A DNA stretch of 64,000 bases from Mycobacterium parmense (lineage in GTDB: Bacteria; Actinomycetota; Actinomycetes; Mycobacteriales; Mycobacteriaceae). Where the stretch lies: positions 868,001-932,000 of the forward strand of contig NZ_AP022614.1 of assembly GCF_010730575.1 (NCBI RefSeq). Reading direction: 5' to 3'. The translations under genes were made by a program, and so were the position numbers. The notes beneath the pieces were generated by a model that searched no databases, was not told the DNA's origin, and saw only the letters and a program-made list of their open reading frames with translations. How positions within the stretch are numbered: the first letter of the stretch is position 1; every line of letters starts with the position of its first letter. This document shows positions 1 to 7,481 of this stretch, in pieces.

Positions 1-2
1 TG

Positions 3-233
3 AAACGCAAGGGCGCGACGACGTTCGAGGTGAAGGAAGAAGCCAGCATGCGGTTCTTCGAACGGATGAACCAGCGGCTGGACAACTCGGTGTTCTACAC
101 AGGCGACTGCGCGACGTCGCGGTCGTACTACTTTGCTCCCAGCGGTGAGGCGTCGCTGCTGCGGCCGACCTCCACGCTGAACTCGGTGCGCGAGGGCGCG
201 AACTTCCCGCTCTCCGACTACACGTTCGCCTAG
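3..233 (+). CDS. Flavin-containing (Baeyer-Villiger type) monooxygenase, C-terminal end only
   Basis: The reading frame is open from the window edge to a TAG at 231-233, so only the last 76 residues are visible and the start lies outside. The segment contains NSVFYTGDCATSRSYYF and a LLRPTST stretch, which resemble the C-terminal part of class B flavin monooxygenases that bind FAD and NADPH and insert oxygen into ketones or steroids. The FAD and NADPH motifs would be upstream and cannot be checked. The stop codon overlaps the stop of the convergent DUF202 gene. The family call is moderate; the substrate is unknown. Confidence 0.6.
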   Translation, partial: KRKGATTFEVKEEASMRFFERMNQRLDNSVFYTGDCATSRSYYFAPSGEASLLRPTSTLNSVREGANFPLSDYTFA

Positions 234-562
234 ACCAGCTGGAACACCGCCGTCACCACGACGAGCGTCAGCACGGCCGAGCCGATGACGTGGATGGAGA
301 CGCGGGGGGCCGGCTGCTCGACGGTCGGCTGTTGCCGCAGCGTCCGCTGGCGCCGCACGGCGATCAAGAACGTGCCCAACGCGATCGCACCGGCCAGCGC
401 GGCGGGGACCAGGTGCACCGGCCCGGCCGAGCCGTGCAGATCCCTGATCATCAGCAGGGCGCCGTTGCCCAGGAACGCGAACGACGTCCGCGTCCAGGCC
501 AGCGTCGTGCGCTCCGCCTGACTCCCACGCTCGGCCGGCCCGCCCGTCGTCGCCCGGCTCAA
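230..562 (-). CDS. DUF202 small membrane protein, second of a pair
   Basis: This 110-residue protein carries the DUF202 signature [20 protein letters not shown] followed by two more hydrophobic stretches, so it should be a small inner-membrane protein with about three helices. It starts with TTG at 560-562, which overlaps the TGA of the preceding DUF202 gene in a TTGA arrangement; no other start lies between the overlap and the conserved domain. The pair matches the adjacent DUF202 genes Rv2272-Rv2273 of M. tuberculosis in position and size, from memory. The function of the family is not established; a transport or membrane-integrity role is speculation. Confidence 0.8.
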   Translation of the reverse strand: MSRATTGGPAERGSQAERTTLAWTRTSFAFLGNGALLMIRDLHGSAGPVHLVPAALAGAIALGTFLIAVRRQRTLRQQPTVEQPAPRVSIHVIGSAVLTLVVVTAVFQLV

Positions 563-939
563 CCCAGCACCGCCTTGGCGATAACCAGCCCCAGCGCGAC
601 GATCGCCACCAGCGTCAGGCCCACCGCGAGGTAGGTCGGCGACGGATGGCGGGGCAGGGGACCGCCGCGGCGCATGGCGCGGTCGGCCTGATGCCAACGC
701 AGCGAACCCATTCCGCTGGTCAGGATCGCCAGCACCGCGAGGCCCACGCCGAGGACGCGGCGCGCGCCGGGGATCGTCAGCTCGGGCACCAGCTGCACCA
801 GGGCCACCGCCGCGGCGAGCAGTCCCAGCGCGGTGCGCTGCCACGCCAGGAAGGTCCGCTCGTTGGCCATGGTGAGCCGGTAGTCGGGCTCATGCTCTTC
901 TGCAGGTACCGCGGCGGTGTTGTCGGCCACGACGCACAT
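559..939 (-). CDS. DUF202 small membrane protein, first of a pair
   Basis: A 126-residue protein with a short acidic N terminus, then the DUF202 core [20 protein letters not shown], and three hydrophobic segments around residues 33-52, 60-78 and 101-122. It is predicted to sit in the cytoplasmic membrane. The ATG at 937-939 was chosen; the ATG at the MANERT motif is a shorter alternative. It is translationally coupled to the second DUF202 gene and diverges from the HAD gene, with only 15 bases between the two start codons. No function can be assigned beyond the family. Confidence 0.8.
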   Translation of the reverse strand: MCVVADNTAAVPAEEHEPDYRLTMANERTFLAWQRTALGLLAAAVALVQLVPELTIPGARRVLGVGLAVLAILTSGMGSLRWHQADRAMRRGGPLPRHPSPTYLAVGLTLVAIVALGLVIAKAVLG

Positions 940-941
940 CG

Positions 942-947
942 TAGATT
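942..947 (+). promoter_or_regulatory. Predicted -10 box for the HAD gene, leaderless arrangement
   Basis: TAGATT fits the TANNNT -10 pattern and ends seven bases before the GTG at 955. This spacing would place the transcript start at or next to the start codon, as in mycobacterial leaderless mRNAs. It is inferred from sequence only. Confidence 0.5.
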
Positions 948-954
948 CAGGCAC

Positions 955-1653
955 GTGGTCAAGGCGCTGGTGTTCGACGTGCAGGGGACGGCGACGGACT
1001 TCCATTCGACCGTGTGCGACGAGGCGCGGCGCGTCGACGCCGGGCGTCACCCGTCGGTCGACTGGGCCGAGGTGGTGCGCCGCTGGCGCGGAGGCTACTT
1101 CGCGGCGCTCGAGGACGCGCAGCGGCGCGCTCGAGGCTGGGTCTCGGTGCACTCGGTCTACCGCGCCGCGCTGGACACGGTGCTCGACGAGCGCGGCATC
1201 GGATTGTCGGCCGCCGAACGCGACGAACTCACGCTGGCCTGGCGGCGGCTGCGGCCGTGGCCGGACGCGGTGCCCGGGCTGACGCGGCTGAAAACCCGGT
1301 ACACGCTGGCGACGCTGTCGAACGCCGACGTGTCGGCGGTGATCGCCGTCTCCAAGGGGGCGGGGCTGCCCTGGGACGCCGTGTTCGCCGCCGAGATGGC
1401 CGGGGTGTTCAAGCCCGACCCGCGCAGCTACGCGATGGTCGCCACCTACCTGGGTCTCGAACCCGTCGAGATCATGATGGTGGCCAGCCACAAGTACGAC
1501 ATCCGCGCCGCCGGCCGGCTCGGGTTTCGCACCGCGTTCGTGGCGCGCCCGATGGAATTCGGGGCCGGCGGCGACGCCGACGTGACCTACTCGACCGAGT
1601 TCGACCTCAACGCGTCGGACTTCCTCGACCTCGCCGACCAGCTGGGCTGCTAG
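955..1653 (+). CDS. HAD superfamily hydrolase, haloacid dehalogenase type II-like
   Basis: A 232-residue protein beginning with the HAD motif [15 protein letters not shown], where the first Asp is the expected nucleophile. TLSNAD (about residue 120) fits motif II, VFKPDP provides the motif III Lys, and SHKYDIRAA fits the final acidic motif. Type II haloacid dehalogenases hydrolyse 2-haloalkanoic acids through an aspartyl ester. The usual family motif is FDxYGT, and here the tyrosine position is Gln, so true dehalogenase activity is uncertain and another phosphatase-like activity is possible. The GTG start is supported by a -10 box seven bases upstream and by motif I beginning at once. Confidence 0.8.
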   Translation: MVKALVFDVQGTATDFHSTVCDEARRVDAGRHPSVDWAEVVRRWRGGYFAALEDAQRRARGWVSVHSVYRAALDTVLDERGIGLSAAERDELTLAWRRLRPWPDAVPGLTRLKTRYTLATLSNADVSAVIAVSKGAGLPWDAVFAAEMAGVFKPDPRSYAMVATYLGLEPVEIMMVASHKYDIRAAGRLGFRTAFVARPMEFGAGGDADVTYSTEFDLNASDFLDLADQLGC

Positions 1654-1672
1654 CGGCGCGACCGCGCACCGG

Positions 1673-2212
1673 TCACGCCCGAACCAGCGCCGGGTCGGGC
1701 TTCTCCGACGACATCGACAGCAGGCCGCGCACGCAGCGCGCGGCCAGCAACCAGTTAGCTGGCCTCTTCATGTCCAGGCCGCCCAACAGCTGCCTGACCA
1801 TGGTCAGCGTGTCGAAGTAAATGCGTTCGCACATAAGGGTTTCGGTGTCGTCAAAGACGAAGTAGGCGGTCATGCGGACCCGGAAGCGGCTGCCCGTCGG
1901 CGGCACCTTGCCCAGGTAGCCGCGGTGGGTGCCCATCAGCCAGAACTCGACGATCACCGCGTCGGCGCTGTGCCGCAGCGCGATGATCTGGTGGTCCTGG
2001 TCGGGAAACGCGGTGCGCGTGTAGGCGTAGTAGCCGCGCACCGCCGCGTCGCCGTCGTGGACGACCATCTGCGGGATCAGCTCGTAGCGCGGGTGCGGGA
2101 ACGTCGACAGCACGTCGTCCCACGCGTGGCGGACCTCGTCGTGGAAGTGGTCGAGCACGATCTTCTCGCGGGCGGCCAGCGCGTCGGGGGAGGGGAACGC
2201 GGGAATGGTCAC
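1673..2212 (-). CDS. SnoaL-like / NTF2-fold polyketide-cyclase-type protein
   Basis: A 179-residue soluble protein with the layout of the NTF2-like SnoaL family: a helical N terminus ([15 protein letters not shown]), then a half-barrel with [17 protein letters not shown] and [12 protein letters not shown], and ending in a short helix. The His/Asp-rich centre is typical of the ligand cavity. It starts at a GTG (2210-2212) with GGAAGG upstream. It is the last gene of a minus-strand group behind CYP124, 66 bases downstream of it, so it may process or bind the same branched-lipid or sterol substrate. The catalytic role is not provable from sequence. Confidence 0.65.
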   Translation of the reverse strand: MTIPAFPSPDALAAREKIVLDHFHDEVRHAWDDVLSTFPHPRYELIPQMVVHDGDAAVRGYYAYTRTAFPDQDHQIIALRHSADAVIVEFWLMGTHRGYLGKVPPTGSRFRVRMTAYFVFDDTETLMCERIYFDTLTMVRQLLGGLDMKRPANWLLAARCVRGLLSMSSEKPDPALVRA

Positions 2213-2278
2213 GTTGGTACGCCTTCCGTGAACGAGTAGGGGTGACGGGTGCGCGCCGAATCCGCCGGCGCATGCGCC

Positions 2279-3571
2279 TCAGCGCGGGGGCGTCCAGGCG
2301 ACCGGCAGGCTCTTGATCCCGTGAATGAACTGCGACAGCAGGCGGGCGGGTTCGGCCGTCGCGACGAGATCGGGCACGCAGCGCCGCAATTCGTCGAAGG
2401 CGACCCGGATCTCGCGGCGGGCCAGGTTGGCGCCCAGGCAGAAGTGGGCGCCACCACCGCCGAACCCCAGATGCGGGTTGGGGCTGCGCGCCACGTCGAA
2501 AGCCCAGGGGTTGTCGAACTTCGACTCGTCGCGGTTGGCCGAGGTGTACCACAGCGCGGCCTTGTCCCCGGCGGCCATCGCGGTGCCGTTGAGCTCGAAG
2601 TCGCGGGTCAGGGTGCGGCGCATGTAGATCACCGGGGAGGCCCACCGCACGATCTCCTCGACCGCGGTGGGCGCCAGGCCGTCGAAATCGGACCACCACT
2701 TGTCGCGCTCGGCGGGGTAGCGGGACAGGGCCAGCACCCCGTGGCTGATCGCGTTGCGCGTGGTCTCGTTGCCCGCCACCACCAGCAGGATGAAGAAGGA
2801 CGCGATCTCCGACGACGACAGCCGGTCGCCGTCGACCTCGGCCTCCACCAGGCTGGTGGTCAGGTCGTCGTGGTGATGGACGCGGCGGTCGTCGGCCAGC
2901 GCCGTCGCGTAGGCGCCGATGTCCATCGACACCTTGAGGAACTCGTCGAAGTCGGTGGACAGGTCGGGGTCGCCGAAGCCGAGAATCACGTTGGTCCAGT
3001 GGAAGATCCGCTGGTGGTCCTGCTCGGGGATGCCCATCATGTCGCAGATGACCTGCAGCGGCAGCGGCCCGGCGAGTTCGCTGACCAGATCGGCCGCACC
3101 GTCGGGGTGATTGGCGATCAGCGAGGTGACGAGCCGGTGGGCGCGCTCGCGCACCGACGATTCGATGCGCGCCACCACCTTCGGGGTGAACGCCCGGCTG
3201 ACGATGGAGCGCAGCCGCTGGTGCCGCGGGTCGTCGAGCACGATCATCGAGCCGAAGTACTCGGAGATCTCCGGGTTGTTGTCGCTGATCGTGATGTTGG
3301 GGCTGGAGCTGAAGATCTCCGGGTGGCGGCTGGCGAAGTGGACGTCGTCGTGTCTGGTCAGCGCCCAGTACCCGGTGCCCGGGTCGAAGCCCTCGTACTC
3401 GATCGCGGGCCAGAACGAGATCGGCGCCTCGCGGCGCAACGTGGCGAAGGTGCCGTCGCGCACGTCGTCGTCGAGCGCCCAGAAGTCGAGGGATTCGAGG
3501 TGGATGTCGGCGAGCGGGATCTCGGGCGGGGGTGTCCCGTTGATGCGCGCGGGCTGCGTGGGAGTCGCCAT
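2279..3571 (-). CDS. cyp124: Cytochrome P450 CYP124, methyl-branched lipid omega-hydroxylase
   Basis: A 430-residue cytochrome P450 with the I-helix oxygen-binding motif VVAGNETTRN (about residue 267), the ExxR pair in AVEEIVRWASP, and the heme-ligand loop FGGGGAHFCLGANLA near residue 380. Sequence and length agree closely with M. tuberculosis CYP124A1 (Rv2266), which hydroxylates the terminal methyl of branched lipids and cholesterol-type side chains with electrons from ferredoxin. It lies six bases behind the MmpS-like gene and ahead of the SnoaL-like gene. CYP128 and sulfotransferase genes that sit nearby in M. tuberculosis are not present here. Confidence 0.9.
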   Translation of the reverse strand: MATPTQPARINGTPPPEIPLADIHLESLDFWALDDDVRDGTFATLRREAPISFWPAIEYEGFDPGTGYWALTRHDDVHFASRHPEIFSSSPNITISDNNPEISEYFGSMIVLDDPRHQRLRSIVSRAFTPKVVARIESSVRERAHRLVTSLIANHPDGAADLVSELAGPLPLQVICDMMGIPEQDHQRIFHWTNVILGFGDPDLSTDFDEFLKVSMDIGAYATALADDRRVHHHDDLTTSLVEAEVDGDRLSSSEIASFFILLVVAGNETTRNAISHGVLALSRYPAERDKWWSDFDGLAPTAVEEIVRWASPVIYMRRTLTRDFELNGTAMAAGDKAALWYTSANRDESKFDNPWAFDVARSPNPHLGFGGGGAHFCLGANLARREIRVAFDELRRCVPDLVATAEPARLLSQFIHGIKSLPVAWTPPR

Positions 3572-3577
3572 GTCGGA

Positions 3578-3916
3578 TCAGTGCGTGCAGACGGTCCTGC
3601 CGCCGGCGGCCTGCGCGTCGCTGACGACGTTGCCGTCGACCAGGATCCGGCAGCGCAGCGCGCCGGCCCCCTGGGCGCTGAGGGTGAACACCTCGCCCCC
3701 GAAGCCGGTGAACTGCGTCGACCACGGCAGCGGCGCGTTGACGACGTGCAGCTGGCCCGCGTCGGTCTCATACGAGATGTACTGGGCGACTCCGGGACCG
3801 CTCACCTCGTAGCGGACCTCGGGCATCTGGGGCATCGCGTGCGCCGCGCCACACGCGTTCGCAAAGCCGACACCGACGGCGAGCGCAACCGCGGGCCCGC
3901 GGAGATGAGTGGTCAT
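3578..3916 (-). CDS. Secreted MmpS-like protein
   Basis: A 112-residue protein with a hydrophobic N-terminal signal (VALAVGVGFANACGAAHA) and a beta-rich remainder with YEVSGPGVAQYISYETD, NAPLPWSTQF and a final pair of cysteines around residues 89 and 110. The VxYEVxGxG and LPW elements are those of MmpS transport accessory proteins, which act in the periplasm with MmpL lipid exporters. It is shorter than typical MmpS proteins (about 140 residues), and no mmpL is adjacent. It appears to be first in a transcript with CYP124, six bases away. MmpS-like is my best guess. Confidence 0.65.
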   Translation of the reverse strand: MTTHLRGPAVALAVGVGFANACGAAHAMPQMPEVRYEVSGPGVAQYISYETDAGQLHVVNAPLPWSTQFTGFGGEVFTLSAQGAGALRCRILVDGNVVSDAQAAGGRTVCTH

Positions 3917-3981
3917 GGTTTGTCATCGTGTCACCACAGGCGACGCGACGGAACCCGTTTCGCCGTTGTGCACCCCGCCCT

Positions 3982-3987
3982 TAGTGT
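3982..3987 (+). promoter_or_regulatory. Predicted -10 box before the DapB-like dehydrogenase gene
   Basis: TAGTGT fits TANNNT. It would start a transcript near 3994 with a leader of about 20 bases that contains the GGAAGG ribosome-binding site at 4004-4009. Confidence 0.4.
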
Positions 3988-4014
3988 GGAGCGGGGGCCG
4001 ATCGGAAGGTGAAC

Positions 4015-5100
4015 ATGACGCAGAACGGCTCGAAGCGTGTGGTGGTCTGGGGCACGGGGTTCGTCGGCAAGATGGTGATCGCCGAGATCGTGAAACATCC
4101 GTTGTTCGAGCTGGCGGGCGTCGGTGTCAGCAACCCCGACAAGGTGGGGCGCGACGTCGGCGACATCTGCGGGCTGCCCGAGCCCACCGGCGTGCTCGCG
4201 ACCGACGACGTCGACGCGCTGATCGCACTGAAGCCCGACGCACTGGTGCACTACGGGCCGACCGCGATGCACGCCAAGGACAACATCGCGCTGATCACCC
4301 GCTTCCTGCGGGCCGGCATCGACGTGTGCTCCACGGCGATGACCCCGTGGGTGTGGCCGACGATGCATCTGAACCCGCCGAACTGGATCGCGCCCATCAC
4401 CGAGGCCTGCGAGCTGGGCGAGTCGTCGTGTTTCACCACCGGCATCGACCCCGGCTTCGCCAACGACCTGTTTCCCATGACGCTGATGGGGCTGTGCTCG
4501 GAGGTGCGCCGGGTGCGCGCCTCGGAGCTGCTGGACTACACCAACTACGAAGGCGACTACGAAGTCGAGATGGGCATCGGCCGTGAGCCCGAGTTCACGC
4601 CGATGCTGCAGGACCGCGACATGCTGATCTTCGGCTGGGGCGCCACCGTCCCGATGATCGCCCACGCCGCCGGCATCATGCTCGACGAGATCACCACCAC
4701 CTGGGACAAGTGGGTGACCCCCACCGAGCGCAACTCCGCGCGGGGGGTCATCAAGCCGGGACACGTCGCCGCCGTACGATTCACCATCAACGGAATCTAC
4801 AAGGGCGAGAACAGGATTCAGCTCGAACACGTCAACCGCATCGGCCGCGACGCGGCCCCGGACTGGCCGTCCGGCCACGACGACGACGTCTACCGGGTGG
4901 ACATCGAGGGCACGCCGAGCATCTTCCAGGAGACCGCGTTCCGGTTCACCGACGGCTCGGGTCGCGACGCCGCCGCCGCCGGGTGCCTTTCGACGGGACT
5001 GCGGGCCCTCAACGCCGTCCCCGCCGTCAACGACCTGCCGCCGGGCTGGGTCACCCCGCTCGACCTCCCGCTGATCGCCGGTGCCGGCAACATCCGCTGA
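4015..5100 (+). CDS. NAD(P)-binding dihydrodipicolinate reductase-like oxidoreductase
   Basis: A 361-residue protein with an N-terminal Rossmann motif VVVWGTGFVGKMVI and a DapB-like fold: HYGPTAMHAKDNIALITRFL in the first half and TTGIDPGFANDLF around residue 145. Mycobacteria have several paralogues of this family, usually annotated as dihydrodipicolinate reductase N-terminal domain or NAD(P)H-dependent amine dehydrogenase-like proteins. The true substrate is unknown, and it is not the lysine pathway DapB, which is shorter. The ATG at 4015 has GGAAGG five bases upstream and is preferred to the GTG at 4009. Confidence 0.75.
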   Translation: MTQNGSKRVVVWGTGFVGKMVIAEIVKHPLFELAGVGVSNPDKVGRDVGDICGLPEPTGVLATDDVDALIALKPDALVHYGPTAMHAKDNIALITRFLRAGIDVCSTAMTPWVWPTMHLNPPNWIAPITEACELGESSCFTTGIDPGFANDLFPMTLMGLCSEVRRVRASELLDYTNYEGDYEVEMGIGREPEFTPMLQDRDMLIFGWGATVPMIAHAAGIMLDEITTTWDKWVTPTERNSARGVIKPGHVAAVRFTINGIYKGENRIQLEHVNRIGRDAAPDWPSGHDDDVYRVDIEGTPSIFQETAFRFTDGSGRDAAAAGCLSTGLRALNAVPAVNDLPPGWVTPLDLPLIAGAGNIR

Positions 5101-5161
5101 CCCCCGAACCACAGCGCACGCACAGCGACGGCTGACGCTTGCCATAGGTTTGCGCAGCACA

Positions 5162-5191
5162 ATGACGGCTACGCGGGACGCGGGCGCGTGA
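5162..5191 (+). promoter_or_regulatory. Possible nine-codon upstream ORF before the Hsp70-like gene
   Basis: ATG at 5162 opens a nine-codon frame (MTATRDAGA) that ends at TGA 5189-5191, whose last base is the A of an in-frame ATG for the downstream gene. A TAGGTT -10-like box at 5145-5150 would start a transcript near 5157. The arrangement suggests translational coupling, but it may be chance. Confidence 0.3.
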
Positions 5192-5205
5192 TGCTGAGGA
5201 CGGGG

Positions 5206-6984
5206 ATGGGGCACATGATGGACGGAGCGGGGCCCGCGCTGGGTCTGTCGATCGGCTCGACCAACCTGGCGGCGGTCACCGCCGACGAGGCCATCACCCG
5301 AAAGCCGGTCCTGACGCTGTACCGGCACCGCGCCCCCGAGATCGGCATCCCGGCCGAAAACCCCAACCTCGACGAGCCGGGCCTGGTGATCACCGACTTC
5401 GTGGGCCGCGCCGGGGGCTCGCACGGCGTCGTCACTGCCGACGGCTCGGTGCGGCGCAGCGAGGCGCTGGTCGCCGACGCGCTGCGCGCGCTGGCCTACG
5501 CCGCCACCGGCGGGGTGGCGCTGCCGGGCCGCGTCGCGGTGACCTATCCCGCTCACTGGAAGTCGAAGGCGGTCGACGCGCTGGGCGCCGCCCTGAGCCA
5601 GGTGTCCGAGTGGTCGACGCGGGGGCGGCCGCTGACGCTGATCCCCGACGCCGCCGCGGCCCTGTTCGCCGTGCGCGCCGACCCCGCCATACCCGTGCGC
5701 GGAACCGTGGCGGTGTGTGATTTCGGCGGCGGCGGCAGCAGTATCACGTTCATGGACGCCGCCGGCGAATACCATGCGATGGCCCCGACCGTGCGGCACC
5801 AGGACTTCTGCGGGGACGCCGTCGACCAACTGCTGCTGACCGCCGCGATGGGCGAGATCGCGAGCACCAGCGCGCTGCGGGCGGTCGGCTCGCTGCGCCG
5901 GTTGCGGGCGGGTTGCCGGGTCGCCAAGGAACAGCTGTCCGTCGGCACGGTGGCGACGCTCTCCGGCGAGCCGGGGGCGCGCGGCGAGGTCCGGATCACC
6001 CGCGACCAACTCGACGACGCGATCCGGGCCCCGCTCAACAAGTTCGTCGCCGTGATGGACCAGGCATTGGCGCGCAACGGCATTCGCGACCTGGCGGCCG
6101 TGGTCGCGGTGGGCGGCGGGGCGAACATGCCCGCGGTCACCACCATGCTCTCGCGGCACTTCCAGGTCCCTGTCGTCACTACACCGCGCCCGCACCTGAC
6201 CGCGGCGATCGGCGCCGCGCGGCGTGCGGCCGGCGACGCGTCGGATGCGGGAGTGACCGCCGCCGCGATGGCGGCACCGGTGACCGCGGCCGCGGCCCCG
6301 GCGACCGCGACGGCGGCGGGCATCACGGAGGCGCGGCCGCCCGCGCCCGACACCGTCCAAGCGGCCCCCACCGGTCAGCAGGCCGGGCCGGTGGCCGCGC
6401 TGGCCTGGTCGGCCGCCGAGGACGCACGGTTCAGGTCCGCCGACACGCGCCGCCACCCGGTGGTCGCCGCGAATCCGGACGCGGCAGGGGAGGCGGTGCC
6501 GGAGTCGGAGCCGGAGCAAACCGTGACGCCGAAGCGCCGTTGGTACCGGCTGCCGGCGGTCGCGATCGTGCCCGCGGTGCTGGCCGTGCTGTTCGTGGGC
6601 ATCGCCGCGGCGATCGGCCTGAGTCCCGACGACACGCCGGCGGCGCCGCACCCGAGCACGACCCCCACCGCACCGGCAGGCGGGCCCGCGGCCGAGCCCC
6701 CGAGCCCTACGCCGGAGGCGCCGCCCGCCACCACCAATCCGCCCGCCACCACCGAAGCGCCGAGCACCAGCACCCCGTCTGCGACGCCGCAGGCGGCCCC
6801 GCCCGCCGCGCACCGAGCGCCGCTTACTCCGCGGATTCCACCGGCGAACGAGCTACCGCCGATTCCCGGGATCAACGAGCCCGTCCCCGGGATGGACCGT
6901 GTCAACCAGATCCTGCAGGACATCGAGAGCGGGAACGGCCTCGGCGATATCAGCCAGTTGATCCCACGCTCGTTCGGGCACTGA
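5206..6984 (+). CDS. Hsp70-like actin-fold protein with one membrane helix and Pro/Ala/Thr-rich tail
   Basis: A 592-residue protein, the same length as M. tuberculosis Rv2264c as I recall it. Residues 1-340 form an Hsp70/actin-type ATPase domain: GLSIGSTNLAAV resembles the phosphate-1 loop, VCDFGGGGSSITFMD the phosphate-2 loop and VVAVGGGANMPAVTTML the adenosine motif. A low-complexity Ala/Pro stretch follows, then one hydrophobic helix (VPAVLAVLFVGIAAAIGL, about residues 457-474), a Pro/Thr-rich segment and a short conserved C terminus. No substrate-binding domain of classical DnaK is present. The start at 5206 has GAGGA upstream; 5191 is an alternative. The job is unknown; a membrane-anchored regulator or secretion-linked role is a guess. 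Confidence 0.8.
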   Translation: MGHMMDGAGPALGLSIGSTNLAAVTADEAITRKPVLTLYRHRAPEIGIPAENPNLDEPGLVITDFVGRAGGSHGVVTADGSVRRSEALVADALRALAYAATGGVALPGRVAVTYPAHWKSKAVDALGAALSQVSEWSTRGRPLTLIPDAAAALFAVRADPAIPVRGTVAVCDFGGGGSSITFMDAAGEYHAMAPTVRHQDFCGDAVDQLLLTAAMGEIASTSALRAVGSLRRLRAGCRVAKEQLSVGTVATLSGEPGARGEVRITRDQLDDAIRAPLNKFVAVMDQALARNGIRDLAAVVAVGGGANMPAVTTMLSRHFQVPVVTTPRPHLTAAIGAARRAAGDASDAGVTAAAMAAPVTAAAAPATATAAGITEARPPAPDTVQAAPTGQQAGPVAALAWSAAEDARFRSADTRRHPVVAANPDAAGEAVPESEPEQTVTPKRRWYRLPAVAIVPAVLAVLFVGIAAAIGLSPDDTPAAPHPSTTPTAPAGGPAAEPPSPTPEAPPATTNPPATTEAPSTSTPSATPQAAPPAAHRAPLTPRIPPANELPPIPGINEPVPGMDRVNQILQDIESGNGLGDISQLIPRSFGH

Positions 6985-6987
6985 GCC

Positions 6988-7416
6988 CTAGCGCTTCTCG
7001 CCCTTGTTGTCCTCGCCCGCGGCCTTGGCGAGTTCCCGGTTCAGGGCCTTGTCCTTCTCGATCTGGTCCTTGATCTTCTCGTCGTTCTTGGCCTCCTCGG
7101 CCTGGGACTTCATCTCGGAGTCGGCGCCGTCGGGAACTTCGTACTTGGGGTTCCCGTCCTCGTCCAGCCAGTCGTTGACCGCGGTGCCCGAGACCATGCC
7201 GCCGGAACCCGGCAACACGATGGTCGGCTTGTCCTCGTAGGCCGTCATCATCTCGGCGGCGACTTTCTTGTCGTCCTCGTCGGGCTCGGGCTTTTCCGTG
7301 GGCCGAGACTCCTCGTCGGCAGCGGCCTCGTCCTGGTGGGCCGCGCGGTCGTCTTTTTCGTCCTGACCGGCGGCTTTTCCGACTTCGCCGGCGTCCTCGT
7401 GGTCCTGCACAGTCAT
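6988..7416 (-). CDS. Highly acidic hydrophilic protein of unknown function
   Basis: A 142-residue protein very rich in Glu, Asp and Lys, with no hydrophobic segment and low-complexity charged stretches at both ends. A short ordered-looking core (KPTIVLPGSGGMVSGTAVND, about residues 63-82) is the only part with mixed hydrophobic residues. It starts at ATG 7414-7416 with GGGAG seven bases upstream; the longer in-frame extension to 7485 lacks a good ribosome site. It converges with the Hsp70-like gene, with three bases between stop codons. I do not recognise a domain. It is probably largely disordered. Confidence 0.65.
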   Translation of the reverse strand: MTVQDHEDAGEVGKAAGQDEKDDRAAHQDEAAADEESRPTEKPEPDEDDKKVAAEMMTAYEDKPTIVLPGSGGMVSGTAVNDWLDEDGNPKYEVPDGADSEMKSQAEEAKNDEKIKDQIEKDKALNRELAKAAGEDNKGEKR

Positions 7417-7481
7417 GCGCGTACTCCCTTGCAGTCGCAGGTAGGTCGAGGCATACCCGCGGTCGCAATGTGTCGAAACTC

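Noticed and set aside
2249..4012. Long plus-strand frame opposite CYP124
   Set aside because: CYP124 and MmpS-like genes on the other strand explain the region. The frame encodes low-complexity residues without motifs.
3931..6813. 960-codon minus-strand frame over the DapB-like and Hsp70-like genes
   Set aside because: It is an antisense shadow; both plus-strand genes have clear domains and ribosome sites.
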